Made by a program: the position numbers and the translations under genes. Shown here piece by piece: positions 1-10,490 of a DNA stretch of 64,000 nt. Origin of the DNA: Mytilisepta virgata. Its lineage: Eukaryota; Mollusca; Bivalvia; Mytilida; Mytilidae. The first letter of the stretch is position 1; each line of letters begins with the position of its first letter. Under the pieces are notes generated by a model, which saw only the letters and a program-made list of their open reading frames with translations, was not told the origin of the DNA and made no database searches. The DNA is taken from the NCBI GenBank assembly GCA_028015205.1, contig JAPWFG010000026.1:2170001-2234000 (forward strand), read 5' to 3'.

Positions 1-299
1 TTCAAAGTACCTCTGAAAATCCTCAAATTCGACCCTATGTTAATCGAAATATGTTGAATTTGAATCCACGAAATTTTATTCCCAAGAAATCATTTTCTGA
101 AGCAAATCCACGAATTTTTAAACCAACGAATATAAGTGAATATACAGTAGATTTGAAATTTGTATCTCCTCGGATGGTTTTGGCGTTAACATTTTGGTTC
201 TTTTTATCATTTTTGAATATGCTGGTCAACAGTTTGGATTTGATATTTTAGGCCTTGAGTCATAAATCAACACAATGTGTAAATCTATGTATCTAAGAG
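1..299. other. no gene seen (left edge)
   Basis: AT-rich sequence with open frames on both strands but no recognisable domain or splice structure. The start of a retroelement fragment lies at about 300. Confidence 0.5.
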
Positions 300-755
300 G
301 TGAAATTTCAATCCCTTAATGCAATGTTGGCCTTATATTGTAAAAGCTATGTTGAACTCAGTGAACTTGAAATGAGAAAGGCCACAAACATTCCAACTTA
401 TGCTTCATATCTAGATTTGTACTTGTATATAGATGATAATTGGCGGTTGAAATCAAAACTTTATGACACACGTGGTGATTTTAATTTTCCGACTGTGAAC
501 TTCACATTTCTTAGCGGTAACATACCAAAATCCCCCGCCTATGATGTTCACAATTCACAGTTAATTCGTTACAGCTGCACATGTGATTTATACGGCGACT
601 TTCTCGAAAGGGTGAGATTGGTGTCACATAAATTTCTAAGACAGGGTTATGTTCAGTTTATGTTACTTTCATTACTCAAAAGTTACGGCCGTCATTACGA
701 ACTTGACAACTCACCAGACTTGACCGGTCACTGGCAATGTGACGGGTGTCGTTAA
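300..755 (+). pseudogene. reverse-transcriptase C-terminal fragment
   Basis: An open frame of 151 codons. Residues about 19-140 resemble the region after the YLDD box in a reverse-transcriptase family common in bivalve genomes: a SYLDLYL block, then KLYD, then a SGNIP block, then QLIRYS, then a YGRH motif. The catalytic palm is missing, so this is the C-terminal part of a longer element and not a host gene. Wording close to its ELEMRKAT segment recurs at 29.85 kb, and palm fragments of what looks like the same family lie at 5.5, 12.8 and 26.2 kb. The frame is open but cut off at its 5' end. The family type (LINE, Penelope-like or other) is not settled. Confidence 0.65.
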
Positions 756-862
756 TGTACAATGCATGCTTACTCTTATGGGGCACCTGGTGTCGCTCCT
801 GGTTTTTTTATGAGAGTTCACATTACCTGCCAACTTTTCTAATTTTCCATACAAAAAGTAAA
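756..862 (+). repeat. 3' tail repeat of the RT element
   Basis: Directly follows the RT fragment and shares the phrase pattern (CTTACTC, GGAGCACC-like, then TTTTT and GTTCACAT) seen at about 5886, 11004, 11660 and 29885. It is probably the 3' non-coding tail of the same retroelement family. Confidence 0.5.
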
Positions 863-1983
863 CAGGTAAGCCAATTTCAACGGTTGTCCGCATAAAGTAT
901 TATATATTCTATACAGCATAGTATGTACTTAGATCTAAATTTTACTATTCCCTATTGACAACATAAATTATACACCAGACAAGCAGCTCGCACACATCAT
1001 GTAAGAATTTCTTAATTGATTCATAATTGAGTTATGTGTAAATTCTAAAGAAAAACAGCAATGAATCTCTGCATGATTTAAGCACCCGAATGATTTATTC
1101 AATTCAGCTTGTTTAGATGCATTTCGCGTATTTTGCATAAAAATAGGAACTAGTGTTTTCAATATAACTTCGTATCAATTCAACATTTTGTAAAAATAAC
1201 TTATTCTGGACGATTTCAGTCAAACTATTTTTTATTGCGTTGTACAGAGAATTGGTAGCTAACACCATGTGGCAGAACGGCTGCTTGCAAATATTATGTT
1301 CACCCAATTATCATACGAAAATCACGAAAATGGGATGAAAAAAATAGATATCTCATAGTCTTACAAATATACCTTTTTATATTTCACATGGCAATATTCC
1401 CATGATTTCCATATAACGTTTGTTTAAAAGATTCCAATTTTACTGCCTTAAGGGCATACATCGAATTAAAAAAACATTACATACAACTGTTACAGTGTTA
1501 CTAATACAGCTATGCTTCTATTTCCGATAGTGTAAAAAGAGTTCTTAGAGAGTTAAGTTGTTTTAAATTTTCAGACTATCAGGGGGAAACTACCCAATGC
1601 TTAGTATAACAAGAGGCTGTCGATTGACAGCAAACCGGATTTTCCTGCATGGAAATGATGTTTGCAAATCTGGATTCCCAAACAAGATGAAGTAAAGAAA
1701 TATAAATGAATTTTTGTAGGGTTTTGTAGGGTTCAGAAATGGAAAGGCAAAAATCAATCTTGACCTCCTATTTATAGTAAGTGACAAATATTGGAGAGTA
1801 TATAAGTACACACACATTTGTTAAGCAGGGGTTGGTAGGCAGAAATCATGAAGTCAATAATGAAAGAAATACGCCAATGAGATTATAACCTTATTTTATA
1901 TGCATCCAAAGAATCTTGTGGTCACTCCAATACCTTTCCAGATGGAAACGACGACTTTAACTGTTTTTTTTTCAATTTTTTAG
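863..1983. other. no gene seen
   Basis: AT-rich intergenic sequence. Short open frames on the minus strand have no recognisable domain. Confidence 0.5.
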
Positions 1984-2790
1984 AACCATATCTCCTGAAC
2001 GGTGAAAGTGAAAATCGTCAATATCAGAACGGTGAAAGTGGAAATCGTCAATATCGAACTTGACCTCCATTTTGTCATCAGTAACAACATATTAAAATTT
2101 GAAAAGCTTTGGTTGAACAGTTCATAAGTTATCACACTGACACCACTGGGAAAGCCATTTTTCAATCTTTCAAGAACCATAACTCCTGAACGGTGAAAGT
2201 GAAAAACGTCAATATCGAACTTGACCTCCATTTTGTCATCAGTAACAACATATTAAAATTTGAAAAGCTTTGGTTGAACAGTTCATAAGTTATCACACGG
2301 ACACCACTGGAAAAGCCATTTTTCAATCTTTCAAGAACCATAACTCTTGAACGGTGAAAGTGAAAATCGTCAATATCAAACTTGACCTCCATTTTGTCAT
2401 CAGTAACAACATATTAAAATTTGAAAAGCTTTGGTTGAACAGTTCATAAGTTATCACACGGAAACCACTGGAAAGCCATTTTTCAATCTTTCAAGAACCA
2501 TAACTCCTGAACGGTGAAAGTGAAAATCGTCAATATCAAACTTGAACTCCATTTTGTCATCAGTAACAACATATTAAAATTTGAAAAGCTTTGGTTGAAC
2601 AGTTCATAAGTTATCAAACGGACACCACTGGAAAAGCCATTTTTCAATCTTTCAAGAACCATAACTCTTGAACGGTGAAAGAGAAAATCGTCAATATCGA
2701 ACTTGACCTCCATTTTGTCATCAGTAACAACATATTAAAATTTGAAAAGCTTTGGTTGAACAGTTCATAAGTTATTGCACGGACACTGTT
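1984..2790. repeat. five-unit 160/161-bp tandem satellite
   Basis: Units begin at about 1984, 2176, 2337, 2497 and 2658 with the same anchor (AACCATAACTCCTGAACGG). The last three spacings are 161, 160 and 161. The first unit is longer (192) because a segment of about 31 bp around GGTGAAAGTG is duplicated inside it. Units differ at a few positions each. Minus-strand frames repeat the same peptide in every unit and are by-products of the array. Confidence 0.9.
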
Positions 2791-2840
2791 TGGCAGCCGC
2801 CCGCCCGCCCGGCCGCCCGTCCGCCCGCCGTACATCACCA
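2791..2840. repeat. GC-rich CCGCCCG block closing the satellite
   Basis: A run of CCGCCCG/CCGTCCG words immediately follows the last satellite unit. Such CCGTCCG blocks sit near one end of several dispersed elements in this window (for example 12650, 24300, 46530 and 62500), so the satellite is probably the internal repeat of a non-autonomous element whose terminal part this is. Confidence 0.5.
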
Positions 2841-3146
2841 AATTAATAACCGATATTTTCCTATGAAAATCCGGTTAAAAATTCTAAAACCATATCAGAC
2901 ATGCCATGTAAAATATAAATCACCATATAAGTTTTAACATCCTATACTGAGTGATTTCCCTACTATTGGATATCTCGAAGTATATATTTTCAACTCAAAT
3001 TTCAAAATTAAAAAACATCATGGTTATATATTGCTAATGGACATTTGTTTGGAAAGATAAAGAAATACGTGTTGTAAATTAAAGTTTAAGGAATATAAAG
3101 ACAAACGATGGACATTCTATACATTTGAGCTTCAATATAATATTAC
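2841..3146 (-). other. probable intron after the first TIR exon
   Basis: Lies downstream of the splice donor at 3146 (minus strand). No following exon was recognised here. Confidence 0.4.
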
Positions 3147-3605
3147 CTGCTTGCTCAAGCTCCTCGGTAGGTTTAAATTTAAACCAAGGTATTATTTCTT
3201 TACAAGGGCAAATATCCCGTTGGAACTCACTGTCATCAAGCCTCAAATAAACCGATTGTAATTTATTTGACATATATAACATATTCGCCATATACACTGC
3301 ATATCTGCACCATTCGTCTGAATAAAATGCATTTGAAAGTAGAAATATAGCAGCTACAGAGGACGTTAAGCCTCTGCTGCTTTCAAGGCTCACTTCAGTA
3401 CCAGCCCTGTAATCTCTCCAGGAAATAAAACACCCATATCCTTTGCTTTCTAGCAATTCAAGGATTCTGATTGCTTTATATTCATCGGGATGGCTGTAGT
3501 AAATTGCAAAGTGGAATTCTTTCTTTCTTGTTAATTCTGGAACTATATGGACCTGTATATTTCTTTGCAATATCTGCCATGAATTTTCATATTCCATTTA
3601 ATCTT
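3147..3605 (-). CDS. TIR-domain protein, coding exon
   Basis: Exon on the minus strand. A pyrimidine-rich tract and AG precede position 3605, the ATG is at 3597-3595, and the frame ends at a GT donor at 3146-3145 (GCAG then GTAATA), leaving phase 1. The exon encodes 150 residues plus one base. Residues about 25-140 form a TIR domain: the first strand and box 1 (FHFAIYYSHPDE), the box-2 region (RDYRAGTEV, 61-69), the FLLSNAFYS strand/helix (85-93) and the WC pair (96-97). TIR domains signal by oligomerising and, in some families, by cleaving NAD. The WxxxE position expected to hold the catalytic glutamate is Ala100, so enzyme activity is doubtful. A paralogous exon with the same start context and end phase lies at 13558-14008. 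Later exons were not found, so partner domains are unknown. Confidence 0.8.
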
Positions 3606-4489
3606 CTGAAAAAAAAATTCTTGATACCAATTTTCATGCACATGATGCGCACATTTCGTCGACTCATCAGTTGTGCTCAAGGTCTAAAATGTGGAAGTCC
3701 AAAACAAAAATAAAAAAAAGATGAAGAGCATATTAAGAAATAACAAAATTACCAGCAGGGGTAAAGCCTAAATCATCTAAGAATAGATAAATTAACCATC
3801 ACTTCTGTGATTTTGCAGGGTTTGCAGCTAAAAAGTTCACCATTGTATGTGAATGAGGGTTATTGATGAACTAAGATAGTTCCCGTAATGCAAACTAAAA
3901 GTATGGTAAATGAAGTCATAAAGACGAGCATAAATGACAAATTAATCCAATATTCAACTTTATCTTTCGTCCCGTGACTGCGCGTATCATCCTAACGACA
4001 TGATACATTAGAATACACGACAATCCTTAGAGAATTGTCTATTAAGCTAAAACTGAACGAATTAAACACAACTCGATGTTAAATGAAAGTACGTGTAAAT
4101 GAAGTTTTCATAGTTTTATCTGTTTCTCAACTAAAAAAAAGTTCCATCTCAATTGATATTGTTGTGTAAATATCTTCAAAAGAATACAAAAGCGACAAAA
4201 CAATGTGGAAAGTCCACAAATTTGAAGTCGAAGGCTAATGGAACACAACAGGATACATGCATGTATAATTAAAAGCATGAAAAACATATGATACCGGCAC
4301 CCGTAAAATGAAGAAGTATATTTTCGTTCTGGTTTGTCTAATTCAAAATAACAGCTACGAGTGGAAGTATATTCAATCTTATCGAGACGAAGTATAAATT
4401 TTTCATACGACCACCTTAAATCAGTTAGCATAAAGTATATCCAGTGTTGAGAATATAAACTGGTTATATTAGTTTTATCAATTTGTAAA
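3606..4489. other. upstream of TIR exon; intergenic or 5' intron
   Basis: No gene recognised. A minus-strand open frame at 4108-4512 contains a segment (about 4190-4260) that reads as the reverse complement of 30058-30113, so it is dispersed-repeat sequence. Confidence 0.45.
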
Positions 4490-4930
4490 CAACAGAATGG
4501 ATAACATGACATAGGTCAACAATGACATAACTCCGGACAAAAAATAACGTAAAAGAGTACAAAACACAAACATGAACACAACAGAGAGTCAGGATAGTCT
4601 GACCTGGTACAGACACTGAACAGTGGTTAAACCGGTTTTATGGTTACCCAAACTTCCAAAGTATCCATCCTGACACTCTGGTGTATAAATCACACTATAA
4701 AAACCAATACGGAATGACAACAAGGCGACTGCCCGGCAGGACTGCAACTTCAGAGTGTTTAGATAGCATGGCCAGAATGTGCTCGTCTTAACTGTACAAT
4801 TAGCTAAAGCTCTGATAGGTACATGTCGTATACTGTCGCTCTAACACAAAAATTCTGAAAGAGCATTCCCATGAAGGTTTAAATGCTATCTCGTCCAGAG
4901 TTCACTAGAAATCGACAGTATTAGTGAGAG
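4490..4930 (+). repeat. dispersed repeat, copy 1
   Basis: Shares its order of phrases with 25555-26000 in the same orientation: CAGGATAGTCTGAC, GGTACAGAC, TATCC..CTGACAC, AATACGGAATG, AGAATGTGCTC, TACTGTCGCTCT, ATGCTATCTCGTC. Both copies lie upstream of fragments of the same RT family, so this may be part of that element. Confidence 0.7.
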
Positions 4931-5519
4931 GCTAGTATGAATTTAAATTCATTGGAACAAAGAGCAATTTTTACAGAAATGCACATAATTTCAAATTTGT
5001 AGCCCTTACTGTGAAAAGATCTTATGTAACTACCAAGTTTCTGTGGGTTAAAGACTTTTGTATTTACTCACGATATTACAGTAGAAACTAGGACGGGAAA
5101 ACCGTTCATGAGAAGCTGCTTATTTATATAAAATATGCTGACCTATTATAAAACTTTATAAACGCATTAAGCAGCTTGTGAAATTTATAACCCTGTAATA
5201 GAAGTATTTTAGTAATCGTATGGTTTGGCTCGTTCAAATCTTCTAGCAGAAAGCAAATTCGTGTAAAAAGTAAAAGCTATGATATATACGCTCCATACGA
5301 TGGTGCCACAGACACGTCTCAGTCAAGAAAGGGGGAGTGAGTTATTGGAAAATTAAAATCGTCCCTTTTATCATAAATTTTAGTACGTATCTCTCCATTT
5401 TCGATATTTATCATGTTTATAATAAGATCTAAAAAAGAACAGCATTTATTATTCTTATTTACTTTGTTCAAATGTTACAGTAGCTCTTCGTAACTCTTTT
5501 GGGTAATTTTTTTTGTTTA
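4931..5519. other. no gene seen
   Basis: AT-rich sequence between two repeat segments. No coding signal recognised. Confidence 0.45.
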
Positions 5520-5860
5520 TTTAAGATACTTGGGGTTATCAACAGTAAGCACATCATGAATATACCTGAAATTTTACAATTTTTTTTTATGAAAGACTGT
5601 TCATAACACTATAAAAATAAGTCGGCAATAAGATGAGCACAGTTTGTACCCATTGGAATCCCAATGACCTGTGGATACACAGTATTGCCAAACCTAAAAA
5701 AAATTCTGTCCAGCAAGAAGTGTAGGATCTTGATCATGCTGATCATGGCATAGTTTGTTCAACAACTGTAATTTGCATACTTTTTATTACTGAACAATGC
5801 TTTAAAACTGTAACAACAAATATGATTTGAACCACAAGATTCAAAAGACCAGTTAATAAG
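5520..5860 (-). pseudogene. reverse-transcriptase palm fragment, broken
   Basis: Minus-strand translation shows, in order, a LINWSFES segment (about 5838-5861), MIKILHFLLD, the conserved GIPMGTN palm motif (5642-5662) and then ADLFL followed by a stop. In another frame comes RYIHDV (5550-5567), where this family has a YLDD-type catalytic box. The active site is therefore mutated (D to H at the first Asp) and the frame is broken at least twice. It belongs to the family of the fragment at 300-755 and cannot encode a working polymerase. Confidence 0.75.
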
Positions 5861-5885
5861 TGCACTCAATTTTTCTTTTCTTCGA

Positions 5886-6060
5886 CGGGTGCCGTATTCG
5901 GAGCAGGAACTGCTTACTGAGTTCACTCCTGATTTTTATAGGAGTTCGTGTTGTTCATTGTTTTTAGTTTTCAGTGTTTATTTGTTGTGCTTGTGGGTGT
6001 TCATTTGTCTTCCCGGGTTTGTCTGTCTAATGGATTGCGTTTTTTTGGTTTTGAAAATTA
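5886..6060 (+). repeat. RT-element 3' tail repeat
   Basis: GGGTGCC, GGAGCAGGA, CTGCTTACTGAG, CACTCCTGATTTTTATAGG and GTTCGTGTTG phrases match the tails at 756, 11004 and 29885. It lies in plus orientation next to an RT fragment on the minus strand, so the neighbourhood is rearranged or nested. Confidence 0.55.
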
Positions 6061-6109
6061 TTAAATTACAATCACTAAAATACACTTGGTTGAACGTGTA
6101 AATCACCAA

Positions 6110-6260
6110 AAGAATCGTATAACGTGCGAAACGTGTGCGTGTAACGTGTGGATTGACGTGCTTGTAACGTGTGAATCGTGTGCGTGCAACGTGCGAATCG
6201 TGTGCGTGTGGTTTGCGTGTGGTAATAAACGTGCGATTTGAGTCGTGCAACGTGTAGGAG
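6110..6260 (+). repeat. degenerate ACGTGTG minisatellite, block 1
   Basis: Overlapping words CGTGTGCGTGTAACGTGTG, AACGTGYGAATCGTG and similar recur at roughly 20-bp spacing. A second block of the same words, in the same orientation, lies at 7050-7200. Confidence 0.75.
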
Positions 6261-7049
6261 ATTACATTGTTCGAGTCAGATTTTAAAACGTGTGAATTCA
6301 AATCAATACATATTTCAAACTCGAATTAAAATATGGTTGGAACGAACTTTCACCGGTGTCAAATATTTGAAAATCTATGTACATATGTTTTACATAGGAA
6401 GATAAATTATTTTTATTCACGTATGGTTTAATAATGTTAATAATGAATGAATAAATAATAATAAAAAAATATATTTATATCAACTATATATTATACTTTA
6501 TAATATTATTAAATGAATAAAATATTATTACAATTTAACTTATATTTAACCATTAAACATTGTATATCTGAGGTAGATGTACATGTAAATAAGTCTTGAA
6601 CTCTTAATTCCTTGTCTAATTAGATGTTGTTTTATCCCTGTAATAATTCGTAGAACACACCCCATGACATGGTGTCTTTTGTTTAAAAGAAGCCGTAATG
6701 TTTATTTTGCTGACAACTTTATTATTATCATATTAATGTTGGTTAGTGTGCCCTAGCTAAAAACATGAAAAGGTTTATTAATTTTAAATAAATTTAAAAT
6801 TTTACAGTTCTGTTATAAAGTTTAATAAACTTTAAAAAAAAATTAGCATATGCAAATAAATATTAGTATATACGAAAAAACTTTAATGTGGGTCGTTTAA
6901 TTAAACGGGCTTCCTTTTATCGTACTTGTAATTTAAAATCAAATGAAATATTAAATATTTCACTGATTTTCATATCTGGCATGAAATTTAATTAATTCGT
7001 TTCGTTATATTCCGTTCGTATCTTACAAACACAATTGTTAGAAATCGCA
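6261..7049. other. AT-rich spacer between the two minisatellite blocks
   Basis: Very AT-rich (long stretches of TATATTAT and ATAATAATA). No gene recognised. Confidence 0.5.
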
Positions 7050-7200
7050 TGATCGGAAATCGTGTAACGTGCATCGTCTAGTTTGCGTGTAACGTGCAAT
7101 TCGTGTGCATGTATCGTGAGAATCGTGTGCGCGTAACGTGTAACTTGCGAATCGTGCGCGTGTAACGTGTGAATCGTGTGGGTGTGGTTTTGTGCGTTAC
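7050..7200 (+). repeat. degenerate ACGTGTG minisatellite, block 2
   Basis: Same words as block 1 (GTGTAACGTG, AATCGTGTGCG) in direct orientation about 0.9 kb away. An open frame starting at 7169 runs out of this block into unrelated sequence and has no recognised domain. Confidence 0.75.
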
Positions 7201-7449
7201 ACGCTCAACCATGTGTATAGCTAGAATTTCTAGCGCTGATAATAATCCTCTATTAAATGATACATTTCTGTTTCTAAATCACTGCACTCAGCTGTCGAAT
7301 ATTCATGATTCTCATATGTATGTTAAAAACATATGCAAAGTTGATGATATAGATCTAAATGAAATACAAGATGTTCATATGTTTCATAAAAATACCTCTT
7401 TAAATAAAGACATTAAAGAAAACCAAAAGAGAAACACATTTTTTTAAAA

Positions 7450-7700
7450 ACTAGTCAAGTAGAGACAGCAGTAAAATCTTTCTATATAGTAAAATTAAGG
7501 CAACATGTGAAATCGATGACTATATTCTTAATAATGATTTTGAAAATAGAAACATTATATGTTAAATTCGTGTGTCTGACATCTTTTATCAAATTGAAAG
7601 AGAGAGATATGCAAGAATTAAAAGAGGAGATAGGTTATTCAAACTTTGCCACTTGATGTAGTTGAAGATGAATATCATTTTTTACGATGTAAACTAGCAG
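7450..7700 (+). pseudogene. LINE ORF2 C-terminal remnant
   Basis: Reading across shifted frames gives IERERYARIKRGDRL, then LCHL, then VVEDEYHFLRC. This matches the terminal pattern of many metazoan non-LTR ORF2 proteins (IExGRY, C..C, VEDExHFL..C). Several stops and shifts interrupt it. The related ending at 46.4 kb carries LEIETGRY and CKTC. Confidence 0.6.
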
Positions 7701-7764
7701 TATATGGGCACAGTTCAGTTATTATTTGAGGTAGTAGAGGAGGTGGTGGTAGTGTGGTGCTGTG

Positions 7765-8165
7765 GTGGTGCCAGATATGACGTCACAGAAACCGGAAATG
7801 ACGTCGTAGGAAGTGATGTCACCGGAACCGGAAGTCACGTGACCGGAAGTAGATTGTTTTCCCGCTATTTGTTTACGGAAGTGACGTCAGGCAGATGTCA
7901 GGACCATGATGTGTGGTCTGCTCATGCATGACCGGAACCGGAAGTACCCGGAAGTGGTTTGCGCGCATGCGCAACCGGAAGGAGTGTGTTTTCGCGACAT
8001 TTTCCCATTATTTATTTACGGAAGTGACGTAAGTCACGTGCCAGGACCCAGAAGTGTCGACCGCACATGTGTGACCGGAACCTGAAGTAGTGGAATTTCC
8101 CGTCATTTCACAATATTTGTTTACGGAAGAGACGTTAGTCACGTGCTGGGACCCGGTTGTGCTAG
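7765..8165 (+). promoter_or_regulatory. array of CRE, ETS, E-box and NRF1-like sites
   Basis: Seen directly: TGACGTCA at 7778-7785 and 7882-7889, TGACGTAA at 8025-8032, CCGGAAGT at 7828-7835 and 7843-7850, TCACGTGA at 7835-7842, CACGTG at 8035-8040 and 8140-8145, and CGCGCATGCGCA at 7962-7973. These match the known consensus sites of CREB/ATF, ETS, USF/MYC-type bHLH and NRF1 factors. A unit beginning TTGTTTACGGAAGTGACGT recurs near 7868, 8011 and 8115, usually followed by GTCACGTG and GGACCC. The array therefore grew by tandem duplication with its sites kept. No host exon is attached. It may be the promoter of a mobile element or a decayed enhancer; function is inferred only. Confidence 0.55.
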
Positions 8166-8529
8166 GCCTGACTGATTATTCCCCATTTTTTCTGTGCTTC
8201 TCTGTCGTCTCTGGGTCTTTCATCGGTCTGTATAGGGTAAAGGCCTCGCATCGAGTCTCTAGGGACTGATACTCCACTGTTATGTCGAAGTATCCCGCTC
8301 TTTTCATTTGCGGGTGATGTTTTCTGTGAGGACCAAAGGTAGGATAGGATTATGTCTCCTTACCTCCAAGTGATGCTGTCACCATTACATTAATGGAGGG
8401 GTGTCCTTAATAACCGCCTTATCAACGGCGGTCCATTTCATTGCTCTATGATGCACTTAGTTTCTCTTCTCTTGCTCCATGCCGCTCTTTGCCGCTCGTC
8501 GCTGTTCATCGCTACTCATGACCTGACTC
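8166..8529. other. no gene seen; start of CTCTTGCTC minisatellite
   Basis: No domain recognised. From about 8455 the sequence consists of degenerate GCTCATCGCTG/CTCTTGCTC words that continue into the foldback arm. Confidence 0.45.
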
Positions 8530-8959
8530 CCGTGCTCATATCAGTTTTTTGGGGGCTACTTGTCACTGTTTTCGCTGCTTCTGCTTCTCCTGGTGTTTGT
8601 TGCTGTTCGTCATCGCTGCTCTTCTTTTGCTCATCGCTGTTTCATCGCTACTGATGACCTTACTCGCGTGCTCATTTAGGTTTGTTGGTGCTACTTGTGG
8701 CTGTTTTTGCTGCTGCCACTGCTCCTGCTGCTTGTTGCTGTTCGTCATCACTGCTCGTCTCTTGCTCATCGTTGTTTTTCTCTTGCTCTTTGCTGTTCAT
8801 CGCTATTCATAACTATACTCACGTGATCATTTCGGTTTATTACGGTTGTTGCTGCTAGTGGTGGTCGATTGTTGTTGGTCAAAGATTGGGTCTGTGCTGG
8901 ATCTGTGCGAGAGCACCCTTCGATCCGGGACATTTGAAAGTCCACTCTGCATTTATCCA

Positions 8960-9060
8960 GGCTTGTGACTGGCTATCATAAGATAGGCTGTTTTAGCCCT
9001 CCCCTATCTTTTAAGGCCACTCTTCATTTGCCCAGGCTTGTGACTGGCTATACATATGTA
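8960..9060 (+). repeat. paired CCAGGCTTGTGACTGGCTAT motif
   Basis: The motif occurs twice within 90 bp in the left arm and twice, inverted, in the right arm (about 10005-10095). Each occurrence is preceded by CACTCT(G/T)CATTT-like sequence. It is a short duplicated unit inside the arms. Confidence 0.7.
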
Positions 9061-9179
9061 TAAACTTAATTATATAGGATGCATTACCCTCCTTCCCTTT
9101 TTTTGTTATATTTTTTTCTGTTTTTCTTTGTAATAAGTTAGTTCCAATTTCTCCTTCACATAGAGTCATTGCTGTCTTC

Positions 9180-9480
9180 GGCTGGTGGTGGGTCGTAGTC
9201 GTTCAATACACGGTTAAGCAGATATTTTCGTTTTTCTAAGGCCTATGCCCTTGATTCTTTTGATTCGTAGTCTTCCTCTTCTCTCAAGCATTTAGCCGTT
9301 TTCTTGATCTTTCTATGTACGGGGTCTTTATTCATGTCTTGATGCCAGGACCCCAGTCCGAGGTAATGATTTTCGTATTTCGTCTCTGTATGAGTCAAAT
9401 ATGTCTCTATATGCTGCCAAGCGTGCCTTACCTTCTTCCATTCCGGCTTCGGCTAGTTCGTTAACTTGCTGTGAGTATTC
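9180..9480 (-). pseudogene. decayed acidic/basic ORF downstream of the zinc finger
   Basis: On the minus strand, after two in-frame stops below the zinc-finger ORF, the same frame continues as VHQSEYSQQVNELAEAG and DIFDSYRDEIRK. It ends at a stop, and a shifted frame then starts MNKDPVHRKIKKTAK, crosses one TAG and ends RVLNDYDPPPAEDSNDSM. The charged, helix-prone composition and continuity suggest the remains of one protein. Family not recognised. Confidence 0.5.
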
Positions 9481-9519
9481 TGATTGATGTACTTAAAATG
9501 TTCTATTCAAAATGACATA

Positions 9520-9729
9520 TCATGACTGCCCGCATTGCTCTTCGGAGTATTCGTCGGATTCATGGTCACTGCTTTGTTCCGATTCCTCGTTATCGGCCTC
9601 TGTGGTAGTGTCTGAGACTGAATCACTATAGTCTGTTGAATCATCTTCCATACCGTGTGCATTCTTTTTGTGTCGCTCTAGGTTGATGTTTCGCTTAGAC
9701 TGGTTTCCACATATGTCACATGTATACAT
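9520..9729 (-). CDS. small single C2H2 zinc-finger ORF in foldback core
   Basis: A 69-codon frame. Residues 4-24 form a classical C2H2 finger (C-x2-C-x12-H-x4-H, with CDIC, LERH and AH). It is followed by a tail rich in Ser, Asp and Glu (about residues 28-66) with no second finger. A stop codon abuts the ATG. Upstream, the same frame continues toward KSELQESRNEYF-like sequence (about 9740-9930, minus strand) after a shift, and downstream it continues past two stops. The finger is probably the best-preserved piece of a larger, broken element-encoded protein. C2H2 fingers usually bind DNA; a target here is unknown. It might instead be a genuine tiny protein. Confidence 0.5.
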   Translation of the reverse strand: MYTCDICGNQSKRNINLERHKKNAHGMEDDSTDYSDSVSDTTTEADNEESEQSSDHESDEYSEEQCGQS

Positions 9730-9739
9730 TTAAGGCGTC

Positions 9740-9930
9740 TTTCTTTCCTGGGATTCGATAGTAGAATGAGCTCCGGTCGTCCTGCAAGTGCTTATATTAG
9801 CTACAGGTTCCTCAATGGCTTGTTGATTCACAAACGTTTGCCAAAGTATTCGTTTCGAGATTCTTGCAGTTCAGATTTCACTTTTCTGATGAGGTCTCTA
9901 TAAAGTCTTTGTCACTCGTTGTCAATCAGA
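9740..9930 (-). pseudogene. decayed coding sequence upstream of the zinc finger
   Basis: Minus-strand reading gives RLYRDLIRKVKSELQESR and NEYFGKRL, then, in a second frame, VNQQAIEEPVANIS up to a TAA directly before the zinc-finger ATG. It looks like the N-terminal part of the same broken protein. Family unknown. Confidence 0.45.
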
Positions 9931-10227
9931 AAACAGAAAAGAATATAACAAAAAGGGAAGGAGGGTAATGCATCTTTTATAATTATGTTTATGCATATAT
10001 ATAGCCAGTCACAAGCCTGGACAAATGCAGAGTGGCCTTAAAAGATAGGGGAGGGCTAATGCAGCCTCTCGTATGATAGCCAGTCACAAGCCTGGATAAA
10101 AACAGAGTGGATTTTCAAATGACCCGGATCTCAGGGTGCTCTCGCACAGATTCAATCTTTGACTAACGACAATCGACCGCCACTAGCAGCAGCAGCAGCA
10201 AAAAACCAAAATGAGCACGTTATCAGT

Positions 10228-10490
10228 AGCGATGAACAGCAAAGAGCAAGAGAAAAACAGCGATGAGCAGCAAAGAGCAAGAGAAAAACAGCGATGAGCA
10301 GCAAAGAGCAAGCGAAAAACAGCGATGAGCAAGAGAAGAGCAAGAGAGAAAATGCGATGGGCAGCAAAGAGCAAGAGAAAAACAGCTATGAGCAGCAAAG
10401 AGCAAGAGAAAACAGCGATAAGCAGCCAAAACAGCGATGAGCTAGAAAAGAGCAAAATAAAAACAGCAATTAGCAAGAGAAGAGCAGCAG
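10228..10490 (-). repeat. 31-bp minisatellite in the right arm
   Basis: Three consecutive near-identical 31-bp units (CAGCAAAGAGCAAG, GAAAAACAGCGATGAG) are followed by shorter degenerate units. The reverse-complement counterpart makes up 8455-8810. Open frames in this block are low-complexity translations of the repeat. Confidence 0.85.

Noticed and set aside
1980..2841. Minus-strand open frames of 65-83 codons with a shared peptide
   Set aside because: Each is one unit of the 161-bp satellite read in the same frame; no start context or domain.
4108..4512. 134-codon minus-strand open frame
   Set aside because: Contains a segment that is the reverse complement of repeat sequence at 30058-30113.
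8448..8812. Two overlapping Leu/Cys/Ser-rich open frames (apparent membrane proteins)
   Set aside because: They are translations of the GCTCATCGCTG/CTCTTGCTC minisatellite, open in several frames and on both strands.
10228..10490. CRISPR-like array of regular 31-bp units
   Set aside because: Units are adjacent with no unique spacers, and the host is eukaryotic; it is a minisatellite in a transposon arm.
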